The notes beneath the pieces are model-generated. The model made no database searches and had not been told where the DNA came from. It worked only from the letters and a program-made list of their open reading frames with translations. The position numbers and the translations under genes were made by a program. Of a stretch of 64,000 bases of DNA, positions 9,748 through 22,600 are shown piece by piece. Numbering within the stretch: the first letter of the stretch is position 1; every line of letters begins with the position of its first letter. This stretch comes from Macrophomina tecta (lineage: Eukaryota; Ascomycota; Dothideomycetes; Botryosphaeriales; Botryosphaeriaceae): contig JAKSGN010000002.1 in assembly GCA_024180945.1 (NCBI GenBank), positions 3,472,001 through 3,536,000 of the forward strand, in the 5' to 3' direction.

Positions 9748-12700
9748 TCAAATAATCCGTACTTCCTGTTTTGGGTACTTTGTGTCAAGGGTCCTTCCCC
9801 ATTCTTTCACTTTTTCTTTAGAGCCAAGCAGGTCAATCAAGCCAACCCGTTTGTAGGTTTGCGCTTTCTCTTCCGAACCGCAGGATTCCAGCAGGAGGCC
9901 GCCAAAGTAATAACGGTCGTCTAGTCCAGATTTCCGGTATCCGATCCAAAGACATTTACGCTGGATGATTCTGTCTTTTAATCCATCGACGTGGCTCGTC
10001 AAATCCCAACTGATGTAGGCCTCGAATTCCTTCTCTGGTCTGTGGAAAATTCCCCTCATTATCTCTGCTGCCTCCGACTGGAGGGTCCCCCTTACCGCTT
10101 CCCGACATCGCACTTCGATTCGGCGTTGCTCTTCACTATCCTCAGAATATGGCATGGAACAGAAGTTTGGAAATGAGTTATGTCTGCCAGGTAGGAACCT
10201 GTGCTGGGATGTTTTTTTTGACAGCCGCAAGACTCTCGTATGTAAGGCCACACATCAACACACCATCCAATACGACAGTACCATCAAGAATTCGATCGTA
10301 CGGATTCCCACTCAATGGCTGGCAAGTTGTGCTCAAGAGTTTCGCGTATGTATGTCTGCAGCGGCCATAGTAGTCAATCTTATTCAATGCTGATGCCCAC
10401 GACCAGCTCGGGGCAATGTATGTGCCTGGCGTTTGTGCAGGTCCAGGCCTCCACCATAGGAGCCCGGAAAGGAGATCATTCTTCCAGAGGCCTGCGACGT
10501 ACTCGTCATTGAGCTTCTCAGCGAACATGAGAGCTAGGTATGAGATCGCCAGAGGCCAGTCTGTGGGTAATCCGGGAGTTCGTACTGAATAAAATTCCAC
10601 AAGTCGGTACCACTCTTCATAGGTCGGATCCTGTTTCGGTTCGTACAATGGTCCACGGCATTCGCATCGTCTCTCAGTGTTGCATATCCACCTGATCTCC
10701 TTATCCTCGCAATAGAGCACGCGTGTAGATAGATATTCTTCTTGAAACATCCATATTTGTCGCTTCAATGGCGACAAGGGATAGTATCCAGCATGCTGTG
10801 GCGGGCTTTCCCTTATCTTGTACAACCCAGTTGAAGTATCGTCTCCAAATGAGGCTGCAATTGTCAAGTGCGCATTCTGAAAAACTCTAGGCATTTCCGT
10901 CAGTTCAAACTCTCTTTCATCAGAAGAGTCTTGAACAATACAGAGCGAATTGATCCACAGGTAGTCAATGCCCAGCCGCTTGGTCAAAACTACTGCTTCT
11001 TGAAACGTCTTTGGCAAACTTGAACAGTCGATACGCTGCATATACACATCCAAATTATCCAGCACTAGTCTTGGCAGAGGCCCCCGTCCCCAGCAAAACG
11101 AGAGGCATGCATAGATTGGCTCCTTTTCATCTTTTATGTTGATGAGCCGTAGATCGCTCGTAGATTTCCCAATCTTGATCAAACGTCTCGGATAATGTTC
11201 CACGGTTGCTTTTCTGCAAAGGGGATGGTCGCGCACGCAACGGCGTAGCCACTGAGCCAACTTCTCGACAAGGTTGTCAAAATCCAAGATAGGGTCGAGG
11301 ATGATGCTTTGCACACTCGGACCTTCAACAGAGAGAGCCTCCGATGCACTGGATTCCCCTGTGGTACATGAATGCTTGAGTGGTCTGTCGGTGGATAGTG
11401 AATGGCTCATTGCGTTTCTGGTATCCACAGAGTCTTTGTCGTCCCCAAAATGCTTAGATGGCAGGATTGCGAAGAGAGCAATACGCTCCAAGTGTTGTGC
11501 TAGGTGTTTTTTCAAAACATGGCTAGCAACATAAACATCAGTTGGTGGGATAGGCGGTTCAAGCGCTCTTGCTACCGGTCTAAGCCGCCGGGTCTCGTCG
11601 TGAGAAAGCCAGAGGTTCTCGTATTGCTCAGGCAATTGCAAAACCCAGCTTGTGGTTGCATCGAGGCCCTTCTCTTTGAATTTCATGTCAAACCCCAAAA
11701 AGCCTGGAGGTGAACCCTTCTCCGCTGCTATTCCGGGTGCTGCAGGATTTGCATGCGTCGAAGAGTCATCAACTCTGGGAAGCCGGCGAACGAATCCGTG
11801 TTCGTCGGTCTCTTCCGCAGTACACAACGTGCACACAATCGTTTCCGATAGGGAAGACCTTTCGCACATCTGAGTCAGCAATGGGAGCTGAGCCTCTGTT
11901 ACTTGAGAGCTGTGAATTTCCCGCATGTGCGACTCAAACTGCGCTTTCCGCTGATAGACAGGGTGATCCGGAACGTTGCAGTGCCACTCCCGCCTGTGGT
12001 GTTGGAGTTCGTGTTCGAACCAGTCATTTCTGGTTTCGTACATGCGATCTGCATGCGGACAATCATCAAATGTACACACATATGCCTGTAGATCGCGAAA
12101 GACATGTCTCCTGGTGGTGCAATTAACGTTTAGCAACTTTGGAACTGGGGTTCATTTAACTCACGTCCATGCTCGTGAATTCCGAATATCAACCAGGTGA
12201 AAGCAAAAAGGGCAGAGGAATTGATGCAACTCATCTCCTTCGCTGTCGGTTGGGCGGGGAGGGATGTGAATTCTTTCAGTACCAGTCTCAGAGAAGGCGT
12301 AAGATGACCCGCTCTCGCTTTCTGACTGGGTTTCCAATGCCTGGCTAGGCTCCGGTGGAATGAACCGCGATGCTTCGGTAGTCGGTGCTAGCGAGCAATT
12401 CACTACGGCGCTAGGTGTTGGCTCTCGTGGTTCTTCAGATAAACCGAGAGCTCCTTCTGCAGACCCCCGAGTGACGGGAGAAACATCCAGGGGCTGTTTC
12501 CCCTTTGTGTCGCGGAACTGATCCGATAGATCTGCAAGCCGACCATAGTGGCGCTCGTTGTATATCAACAACTGGCGCCGCCGAGTTGTGCATTTGGCGA
12601 GTCGCTCGATCAGAGTAGGGGATGCCCGTGGGAAACACTCTGCGGTGTGTCGTTTGTCAAAAATTCGGAACTCTTGGACGGGGATTGACGCAGATCTGGA

Positions 12701-13514
12701 AAGCCTGTCGGTTGGAACAGGGCGTCGAATGATGGAGGAGAGCTTATAGAGGTGTTTGATAATGTCTTTGAGTGTGATGCCGAGCTGTGGCATCTCGCGA
12801 GCAGGGCTCCAGAGCGGCGTATCTTGACTCTTTACATAGTGGGAATGGCTGGTCCCGGAATCAGCTTGGCTGGAGTCGATCAGCAGTCGAAGCCTGTCAA
12901 ACCCTGACGGGTGTTCCGTCGACCCAGTAATGTCCTGCGAGTCCGACTGAGATATGTCACTATCAGAATCTGGATCGGAGTGTTGCTCGACTGCACCATC
13001 GAGTTCATCGAACGGGGGCCGATAGCCACGTAAAAGTTGAGAGGCTATAAGATGGTCAGTAATTGACCAGATCGGAGTGGCGTGTGCAAGCCAGAGCACG
13101 AAGTGGATGAGGAGCTTGTCTCTTCGCAGCAGCATTGCGGGGCAGCGGTGCGGCTCAGTCTTTCAAACGAAACAAAACATCAGCCAAACCTTTATTCAGC
13201 GTATCGTTGAGCTCTATCAGGAGGGAGATAACCTGATTACTGTAGAAATATGAATCTCGGAGACGATAATCAAGCGACGTCCTTTTGTGAGGTTTCTGCT
13301 GTGCACCAAGGCTGCCGGCCCAGACTTTGAAGCGGTCGAATTCGTTTTGAACTGTCTCAAGAGGTAAATCATCGCCATAACTTCGCCATGGGTTCTCAAC
13401 AGACTGTATCAATTCCTCGAAAGAGGCCTGACAGCGGTTCTGGTGGGCATGTATGGAAGATAGCATAGTGTATTCGAGGGTTGGGTCTCTGAAGAAGTCT
13501 CTCTGGGGGTCCAT
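9748..13514 (-). CDS. HET-domain protein with N-terminal fungal module and C2H2 zinc fingers
   Basis: Four exons on the minus strand join in frame: 13514-13190, 13044-12165, 12110-10199 and 10140-9748 (1169 residues). Residues 1-115 are the fungal module with FKVWAGSLGA and SLDYRLRDSYF, known mainly from NLR-like and C2H2 proteins. A Ser/Asp-rich linker follows. At about 385-470 are CPFCF, HVFRDLQAYVC and two Cys/His finger-like units. The HET domain (about 730-880) shows YACLSFCWG, a DYLWINSLCIVQDS segment and IWMFQEEYLSTRVL. The C-terminal exon carries YFGGLLLES followed by YKRVGL, the usual end of HET proteins. Introns of 145, 54 and 58 bases; the first donor was chosen because it restores the usual spacing of the module. 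HET domains drive vegetative incompatibility cell death in fungi; the trigger here is unknown. An upstream in-frame ATG at 13595 is possible. Confidence 0.85.
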
Positions 13515-13767
13515 GTGCAAGGGCGGAGGGGTCGAAGTTGCGATCAGGCAAAGCGGGACAACTGATGACAGAGCGATCAAGGCTTTTGGCTGCATTGAAG
13601 ATTGGCTGGCTCGCTAAGCGATGGCTCTTATCAGACGTCATTCTCACAACCCCGCACGAGGCTTAGCATGTGGCATCGCAGCCTTATAGACTTCGTCCAC
13701 GCATATTCTTGATACGTACGCTCAAGCCTATTCCAAATAGGCCGATGCCATCGCCCCGAAATACGAA
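13515..13767. promoter_or_regulatory. Divergent promoter between HET and DUF7580 genes
   Basis: Only 253 bases separate the two start codons, so the genes share one bidirectional control region. Shared regulation is an inference. Confidence 0.5.
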
Positions 13768-15617
13768 ATGTCTGGATTCGAAATAGCCGGCGTAGTGTTG
13801 GGCGCATGGCCGCTTCTGGACCAGAGCCTCAGCTTTTACAAGAAAAGATCCGAAGAGATCTTCTATCACGAACATGTCATGAACGAGATGATCCGGAAAC
13901 TTCATTTGGAACATGCACGCTTCCGTAACTCGTGCGAAAAATTGATTGCCGGGTTGGCTGAGGATAGTGAGCTGGACGTGCTCCTGGAGAACCCGACGGA
14001 AAAAGCCTGGAAGAGTGCCCTTCAAGGAGGACTGGAAAACGCGTTGAAGTCAAGACTCGGAAGGGACTTTTTTGCGTATAACTCCACGATTCGGCAGATT
14101 GGGGTGGACTTGCTTACATTGAGAGATATTGTCGGGATTGATGATCAGTCCAAGGTATGCTCTCCTTTTTGTTTATGATATGGCTCCTTTATTAACGAGA
14201 TTTGGTTGCTTCCGCGAGGTATCCGGCCGGCAAAAGTTGGAGATTCGAGGCATAAGTCCAGTGGCGGATGTATGCATCATCTCTTTCTTGATACGCGTTA
14301 TCATGCCATCCGGATATGTTGCGGACGACCACCCAAATACAGAGATCTTCCTGGAGAAGCACAACCAGGTACAAGGAGCATCGAAAGTGGCATGCGAAGA
14401 CGTGGAAGAAGATCAAGGACTGTTTGAATCATGACAAGCACAGAAAGCTGCTAAGCGACATCGACGAGAACAACACATATCTGGAACGCCTCACGCCTGG
14501 AGTACGGGACGCGGAAGCAGAAAGCGCGGCGCCAGCCAAGAAAATCGATATTAGCCGCTGGGAGAGCGTAAGGCGGTCGGCGAAGAGCCTGTATTGCGCA
14601 ATCTGCACCGGCTGGCTCTGTCAGTGTCATTCTCAGACGGCTCACTCGGCTCGGCTCCGACTGGAAGAGCGAGTGACAGCGAAGCCTGGGCAGCCCCGCT
14701 TCAGTGTCAGCTTCAGTTTCTCGTATCGCGGAAGTGGGGATGTCAATTGGCAGGAGACTGAAGTTGAGGCCGGGGACGAAGACGAAGACGAAGACGAGGC
14801 GGAAAGCACGCTAGTCCCCGCTAAGCCCCGTGTGGCCTTCGCTCAGGCACCGGCGCCTCAGGCGCCAATCAAGGTGCCTCGGAAATGTATCACGAACCTC
14901 TGCACAGAACTCACAAGCTGCCGTCAGAGTCCGGCTGGCGCTTGTCTTGGGTACGTTTTGGAGAAGAAGAGGAAGCACTACATTCACCTCACGAGGTCGG
15001 CGGCGCAGGCGCCCACTGCGACAATTTCTCTGTACGAGCTGCTCCGCAGTGGTGGCCGCACATCGTCACCGACCGCGCTAAGACTTCGACTCGTGGACAG
15101 GTACAGGTTGGCTTGCGTCCTCGCGAGCTCGCTGCTCCAGCTGCATACCACCTCTTGGCTTGGACCCAGTTGGACTTCGCAAGATATCCACTTCGTCCCC
15201 ACTACCGACGACATGAGACTAGGGGACTGCGCCTTTGTCTGCAGTTCCTTCACCTCCGCCGTCATCGCCAACAACGGAACCTTCCACTCGCGTCGTGCTG
15301 CCGCGCGCCAATGGGCGGTCAGGAACGAAGCTATCTTTGGCTTGGGCGTAGTTCTGCTGGAGCTGTCTATCTCAGCACCTCTGCGATCGGAGCAAACCGA
15401 CGAGGACCGGGCGCTTGGAGAGCTCGCTGACTGCAATACAGCCCACAGGACCGCAAAGTCTATTGAGGATGACAATGTCCAAGAATGGAACAAAGTTGTG
15501 AGGAAGTGCCTGACGTGCGACTTCGGAGAGGAGTCAGATTTCGAAAACAAAAAGTTCCGGCAAACGTTCTACAACGGTGTTGTGGCACCGCTATACCAAC
15601 TTTACGAGATGATGTAG
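13768..15617 (+). CDS. DUF7580-type fungal protein with helical N-terminal domain
   Basis: Exons 13768-14154 and 14343-15617 give 553 residues. The N-terminus (MSGFEIAGVVLGAWPLLDQS) is the hydrophobic, Gly/Ala-containing start typical of fungal helical domains found on STAND, HeLo-like and related proteins. The middle has an acidic run (GDEDEDEDEAES). The C-terminal part, with LVDRYRLACVLASSLLQLH, a TSWLGPSW segment and AIFGLGVVLLELSI, matches the DUF7580 pattern; that pattern distantly resembles the C-lobe of protein kinases, but no catalytic kinase motifs are seen. The 188-base intron is longer than most here and could hide a small exon. Function unknown; the divergent pairing with a HET gene suggests a role in the same defence or incompatibility response. 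Confidence 0.72.
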
Positions 15618-17429
15618 CAGTTTGCAGGTGCCAAGGAGCAGATCTAGGCTCTAGGGGAGGCTGAGCACTTCACGATGTATACCATTGGCGTTCCTGTCCG
15701 TGTGGCTTGCTGACGGAGGGCAGCTGACGTGGCTGGGGCAGAGGAAGAGGAGGAAGAAGGAGGAGAAGGTTGCTTATCCTGTCTGCGAACGGCTGTGTAC
15801 GCAAGAGGAAGCATCGGCAGAGGAGGCGGCCGACTTTGACGGAGGAATATGCGTCATGAGCAGAGAAAGTGTCTCACAGGGCTGAGGGCAAGACTGCCGG
15901 CGTCGTAGCAAGCGGCATGGCACCGACAGGTAGAAGCGCAGATCACACCTATTGGCAGCGCGGGAAAAGAGCGGGTAGCGGGCTCTCTTTAGCCGTGCCC
16001 AACGGGCTCTAGGAGACTAAGAAATGAGGAATACGGACGTGGCCATGGAACGGCGGCCCCATCATGAGGGTTTCGAAAGCGGCGATCACGGGCAAAGAGT
16101 TCCACAAACGACAGGCTGGCAGACTCCGGGCAGCGACTGCAGAGCTGCAGGCGCGCAAGCGTGAAGCGCCCAGCGGTGGCAGGCATGGCGGCCACGGGAA
16201 CAGCGTGGTGTGCGGGATGTCGGCTGTGGGCCATTGGGCGGTGCAGGTTGGACGGCCAGTCAGGCTGGGGCTTTCCGCAGAGAGCCCAGGGGTTGCAGTC
16301 TTTTTTTAGGGCTCGGGCGCAACTCAGCCACAGCGGTGATAGCGTGACAGCGAGCCGCGTGCCGCCGCGCTGAGGGCGGGTCTGGAACCGGGCGACGGGG
16401 CCCTGGCAGCTGTACTATGTAGCGTCTGCGACTGCTGAGCCAACAACAAGCGCGCGCCGTCAGCACCCAGCAGCGCGCGCGCAACTCGACTCGATGCGAC
16501 TACGCTGCCCTTGGCCGCCAGCGTGGCCCGCCACTGGCTGGCAATGACGGCGGCGTACGCGCTGTCGCATCCTGCGCCAGTCGCCGGCGCCGCCGCGAGG
16601 GGCGCGCGCGCACTGCCCGCAGCCCGTATCGCAGAGGCTGCTGTCTCAGGCGCCGGCATCAGCAGTCACCAGCAGCAGCGCCCGGCAACGGCCGCAGCCC
16701 GCCATATGCACGCTTGGCTCGATGCTTGAGAGCGATCGCACAGCAAATCTGCTTGAAATAAAACCGCGGGCGGATCTCGCTGCTCTCCCTGCTCCTCACG
16801 ATTCACCGGGCCTGGCCACCGCGACTGCACATCCTTCCCGCACTCAGCAAAGCCCTCGGCCTCCCCCCCTGCGTATTAAGTGGCCGGGTTGTCCAGGCGC
16901 CGTCCCCGTTCTGGAAAGGGCGCCGCGTGGTGCAGGCGTGCAGGCCAGCTCTTGCCGAACGGCGCCTTGAAACTGAAACTCCCACCCCTTCAGCCCGCCT
17001 CTTCTCTGCCCTCCCCGTCCTCTCTCTCCACCCTCCGTTCCTTCCACCAAGCGCCGAGTTCTGTGTTGTCTCTGCTCTCCACTAGGTCGCACTCGTTTGA
17101 CCGCCTCCATCCCGCCGCATTCTTCTCTGATTCCTTCGCTCGGTCGCGCCCTTCTGAGCTGCCCCTTTACCGTGTCTTCGACTTTGGTACTTGACTCCGA
17201 CACTGCCAAGGTTGATCCGGCTCTGTCCTACGCTTTTAATTCGCCCTCTGTTCTGTTCGGTCCCGCCGCCCGCCTGTGTCGCTACGCTTAATACATCGTC
17301 GCTTTCCTCGCCAGGCTCACCGCGCGGCCACAGGCGCTTCCTGTGAGCGCGTTTTGGGAGCCCAAAAAACATCCCCTCCCGCGGCGGTCCCACCGTCGCC
17401 TCCCACTCCAACCACCACCCCCCACGGTC
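15618..17429. other. Intergenic, 1.8 kb, upstream of the Flc gene
   Basis: No gene is supported. 16360-16730 is very GC-rich with CGCG and CAG repeats. 16975-17100 is pyrimidine-rich (CT tracts), typical of the promoter and 5' UTR of well-expressed fungal genes. Overlapping frames are Arg/Ala/Pro-rich shadows. Confidence 0.5.
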
Positions 17430-19692
17430 ATGGTACTCCCGAGACTACTGTTGGGCGCCGCCCTACCCGCCGTCGTCCTCGCTGGCGACGTGCTCACCAC
17501 GAATGGATTCACCACTTGCTTGAACAACGCCTCGATCGAGATCACGAAGATGGACGTTACCTACAACAGAAACACGAACAAGGTTGTCTTCGATGTTGCT
17601 GGCTCGAGTAGCAAGGAGCAGAAGGTCATGGCATCCTTGTCCGTGTCTGCGTATGGCAAGGAGGTCTACAGCAAGAGCTTTAACCCATGCGACGAAGACA
17701 ACAAGGTCGACCAGCTGTGTCCAGGTGAGTAGCGCCGTGGTCGCTTGTACTTCGCAGATGCTAATAGCAGCATGCAGTGCCCATCGGCAACTTCGCAGCC
17801 TCCGGTGAGCAGGACGTGCCCGATTCGTACGCGTCTCAAATCCCTTCTATCGCATTCTCCATTCCCGATTTGGACGGAACCGCAAAATTGGAACTTACCC
17901 CGATCGATGGTGGGGACGATCTGGCTTGTATCCAGTCTAACATTAACAACGGCAAGAGTATGAGCGTGAAAGCCGTGTCATATGTCGCAGCTGGTATTGC
18001 AGGTGCAGCGCTTCTGATGACCGGGGTGTCTGCGCTTGCGAGTGCCGGCGCTGGTGCCGGTGCTGGTGCTATCAGCCCCAGCCCTAGTTTTGGAGAAGTT
18101 ATGGGATGGTTCCAGGGCATGGCTATGAATGGCATGATGAGTGTGAACTACCCTTCGGTTTACACCAGTTTCTCCAAGAACTTCGGTTTCAGCACCGGCT
18201 TGATTCCCTGGGACGACATGCAAACTACTATCGACAACTTCAGGGAATCTACCGGCGGAAATTTGACCCACGCTAGCTACGCCTATCTGAGGAACGCGAC
18301 CATTGTACACACGGCTCCGACCAACACTACGACGAAGCGCAGCCTTGACGGCGTTTTCCTGTACGCTCGCGACTCTCTTACGACCTCTGTCAACGGAACC
18401 GAGAGCTCGTCTGACGACGGCGACGACGACGACGACTCTTCCTCCGATTCCAAGGTCATGGAATACGTCAACGGCATCAAGGGATATGTTGAGGAACTCA
18501 CCATTCCTCGTGCTAACGTCTTCATGACCATCCTTCTTGTCTTTGCTATTGTCATCGGCGCCATCGCCGTCGGTATCCTGCTCCTCAAGGTCATCCTGGA
18601 GACCTGGGCACTCTTTGGTTCTTTCCCCGCCAAGCTCACCAACTTCAGAAAGCGGTACTGGTGGATTTTGGCCAAGACCATCACTAACCTGATCCTACTG
18701 CTCTATGGTGTTTGGGTCCTATACTGCATCTACCAGTTCACCAACGGAGATTCCTGGGCCGCCAAGATTCTTGCCGGTGTAACTCTGGGCCTGTTTAGTG
18801 CTGTCCTGGCCTTCTTCGCTTTCCGTATTTGGTCCATGGCCCAAAAGTTCAAGAAGGCTGAGGGTGATGCGTCCGGCCTTTTCGAGGACAAGGAGACCTG
18901 GAGGAAGTACAGCCTTTTCTACGAAAACTACAAGAAGGGTTACTGGTGGCTTTTCGTGCCGGTTATCGTCTATTCTTTCGCTAAGGGTTGTGTTATCGCC
19001 GGTCTCGATGGTCACGGGCTCGCTCAGACAGGTGGTCAGCTCGTCATTGAAGCCCTGATGCTCATCCTCCTTCTTTGGTCCAGGCCGTACACACTGAAGT
19101 CCAGCAACGTCATCAACATTACCATCCAGGTTGTTCGTGTGCTCTCGGTTGTTTGCGTTTTGGTTTTCGTCGAAGAGCTTGGAATCTCGCAGACCACCAA
19201 GACCGTCACTGGCGTCGTTCTCATCGTCATGCAGTCTGTTCTGACCGGTGTTCTCGCCATTCTAATTGCTGTCAACTCAATCATCGTCTGCTGCAAGGAG
19301 AACCCTCACCGCAAGAGGAGAAAGGAGCAGGGTACGTACAGAATCATTATCTTGCACGTTCCCAGTCCACTAACTTGTACACAGAGAAGCTCAACCGCGA
19401 TCTCGACAACCTTACTCCTCTCGACGCCCGAAACTCCCTGCTCATGGACCCGACCGAGTACAAGAGCCAGCGCCACTCCATCATCGCTGGTGCCAAGGGC
19501 TACGATCCCGTTCCAATGCAAGAAGGTGTTGCCAAGAACTACCACACCCGCAGTGTTTCTCACGAGAACCTGCTCGACTCTGCCGCTGGGATGGGTGCGA
19601 CCGAGAGAAGCCGTTCGCCGTCGACCAGCAGAGCGCCCCGCTTGCCGGACATCGAAACCGGCCATGGTGGTTACAGAGGGGCAGCGTACTAA
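17430..19692 (+). CDS. TRP-like flavin carrier protein (Flc family)
   Basis: Three exons (17430-17724, 17778-19331, 19385-19692) give 718 residues. Residues 1-18 are a signal peptide ending at ALA-like small residues. About 19-160 form the lumenal ML-like domain of TRP-family proteins, with CLNNASIEITKMDV and paired cysteines (NPCDE, then QLCPVP). A Ser/Asp-rich loop (DDGDDDDD) precedes about eight to nine hydrophobic helices from residue 350 on, including KRYWWILAKTITNL and KGYWWLFVPVIVYSF. The C-terminal cytoplasmic tail contains NLTPLDARNSLLMDP. Flc proteins act in the ER and cell periphery in FAD/haem transport, calcium handling and cell-wall integrity. The exact paralogue cannot be told from this sequence. 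Confidence 0.88.
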
Positions 19693-22600
19693 ATTTGATT
19701 TCCTATTTACGCGCGCGAAACAATTTAACGGCGGATTTGTACAGAGGTTATATCCTTTTTCTTTTTGAGCACTCAAGTTCCTTTTGTTTGAGAATGCTTG
19801 GCGGAGGGCGCATTTGAAAGTCAATTTTCCCTCGATTTGCTCTTTTGTTGTCGACGAAACCCACGTAGTAAGCGGGTGCGTATGTGTGATATCCAACCTC
19901 ATCCTTCCTACACTCATGCTTCCTGTCTCGACGGCAACTGTTGTCTTACAGCCATCGTTGGAGTTGTGTGCAAACCACAGCCGTCGAGCAGAAAAAAATC
20001 GAAATCACCTGAAATCCTGTCAACCGACTTACTACCAACACACTCCTTACTCGATCTCCTGTTTTTCCTTTTCTTCCGTCAAAAGAGACCCCAAATTTTT
20101 CGTGTGTAAAGCTGGATGGCTGGCCCAAACAGTGCGTATTGTAATTGACTCGATAGAGGACGGCATAGTTACTAGATCCCAAAACAGCCATCTGCACTTG
20201 TCAACCTCTTTCCTGATTTCTCGTGACCTCAAGAGACTTGACTGAGCCTCACTCAACATAACAGACCAAGACGCATCACGCATTGGTAATCGGAACGGTC
20301 GTCGCAATCATCAATCAAATCACTTAATCCCATCTCGCCGATCTCCACCGTCAGGAGCACCCACCAGCCACGGCGCCACCACACGCATGACGCGCCGGCC
20401 CTGCAAGGGGGCGAATGTACTGAAAGGAAGGCCTAACTGAAGTGCTCGTGGCCCCACCCTACCAGCCATGAGTCCTTTTTCGCCATCATCGACCTCTTTG
20501 GGCTTGTATGTTTCTAAGCATAGCAAGACAAGAGCCCAGGAAGCGAAGCAAATGAAGGGATCCCTTTTTCTTCGTTTGCCGGCCTTTCGGTCCCCATCCC
20601 TACACCCCTTCCTCCCACCCCTTCGAGAACCGGTTTTAACGTTTTACGTGAAACGAACGCATATTGCCTGTAATAAGAGAGAGCAGGCATGCGCTTGTGG
20701 GGGTTCCCCTTCTCCAACTCCCCTGCCATTCTGGCTTGGCCAAAGAGAAGACGCGCTCAGGCGTGCTCTTGTTGCTACCGGCGCAAAAAAATTTTTTTTT
20801 CCTTGGTGCATGTGTATCTTTTTGGAGGAGGGGTATCGTTCGCCGCGCTTGTCGAACGCCACACTTATTGGTGTTATATACGCAATTTCCCTCTTCCCGC
20901 GCGGAGCTAGTCTGGTTCTGAGCTGGACCGGGCGCGGGTTGTGGGCGGTTTTGGAGATTGAGGCGCCCCAGGGTACCTCCGCGTCTCCGCGCCCCTCCCC
21001 CCCGACCTAGAGATTTCATCAGGCACCATTCGCGCCGAAGGGTGCACTGCCTCGTCAATGACTTGGTCAAATACTACGTAGTAGAGTGTGCGGCAGAAAT
21101 TCTTATCAGCCTGAGTAGTATTGGCCAAGGACTGCGGTCGTTCGTGTTCCTTAATCTGGCGTCCGAACGACGGCCCGACGCCTCGTGGTTGGCCAGGGAC
21201 GGGAGATGAGCGGCAGCAGGGAAGGAGGCTTGTTCTTGTTCTTTTTTTTTTTTTTTTCCTTCTTTTACTTGCCGCGCGACCGCCACGTCTCCTTCCCCTC
21301 CTTGCTCTCATTGCTTGACCTGTTCAGATGCCTGGCGGGGATCACTTTTGATGAGGTCGTCAAGGGCTGTCCTGTGCGCGGAGTGCGTTCGTTCGTCGTC
21401 ACGTTGCGCAAACGGTCTAGAACGCGGGCATCGGGCGTGGGTGCTCCGCGGCCTCCTCGCCCGACTTGACGTGCACGGCTGCTATCGGGGGAACTGGAAT
21501 GCCTGAGGCAACAGGTGTGTGCTTGTTGTCTGTGTTGGGGTGTCGGTGTCTGCGTGTGGCTGCGGCGCTCGTGCTGCTATTGGCCGGCATTCCCGAGTCG
21601 GCGTGACCGCGTTCGGGGCGATACCGATCATGGTGGTGGACGGAGGGAGGACCGCCATGGTTGCATAGATCGCACAATCCGGCATAGTTGACGCGGCCCG
21701 GACTGAGCGGTCAGTATGACCCACGTGAGTACTGCGCGGAGAGACTTGCCTTCGAACACTCGCCTTGCAAGACCTGGAATCAGCGCAAGAATTGAGGGGA
21801 GATGGTGGTCTGAACGGCGGATGTGTTTGAGGAAAGTTGCACGGATGACGGCGTGCATTGACCGCTTTCCTGCTCCTTGTGTGCTGCGGTGACATGGACC
21901 GATGCTCTTTCACATGCACATGGGCCCTGCCCGGAAGCCTTTACGACAGAAGTTCGGAGCCTCGCCGGCGGACAAGGAGAACATTGGCGTTTTTACTCGA
22001 ACGGGCACTGTGCCGATTTTCCCTAGTCGTCGATTGGGAAGGTGGCTGGCGGCACGGCCAGGTCTGTATGTATGTACATACATGCCAACAACGCTCACGA
22101 GGGGCAGGTGGGCTCGGGTTAGCTTGGCCGGAAGGGAGGGGCGTGCCGCGGGCTCTGGAAGACGTCAACGGTTTCTCGGCTGTCTGTGTGTCTTGTTTTT
22201 CTGGCTGATGATGGAATGGGCACTGCGATCTGGACGGCTCAGAAAAAAAAAGTGTTCGGTTGCGTGACCGCTGTGAAGGGTGCTGTTTGATATAAGCTAC
22301 AGGAAGGAATCCAGGCGACAGATTGGCCACGTAGAAAAAGCGACGGCCTCCCTTCGCACTGTGGCACCACTGAGAAGATCCAGACAGCTCGATCTCCATC
22401 CCAAGGCCGGGGGGAAAAACATTGACGTCGGCAGCCGTTTCAACAACTGTCTCTCCTTGCTTGAGGCGTGATCCAACCCCACCAGCATCTCCGGCCAACA
22501 ACAGCAGAGACATCCAACCCCGCGTCGCTCTCGTCCTCGTCAGTCCCCGCAGGAAGCAAAATCCCCGACTCCTCTGCCCACTTTTCTGCGTGCCTGCCAA

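Noticed and set aside
11899..12126. Plus-strand frames antisense to the HET gene's finger region
   Set aside because: They are shadows of the minus-strand exon with clear Cys/His finger spacing.
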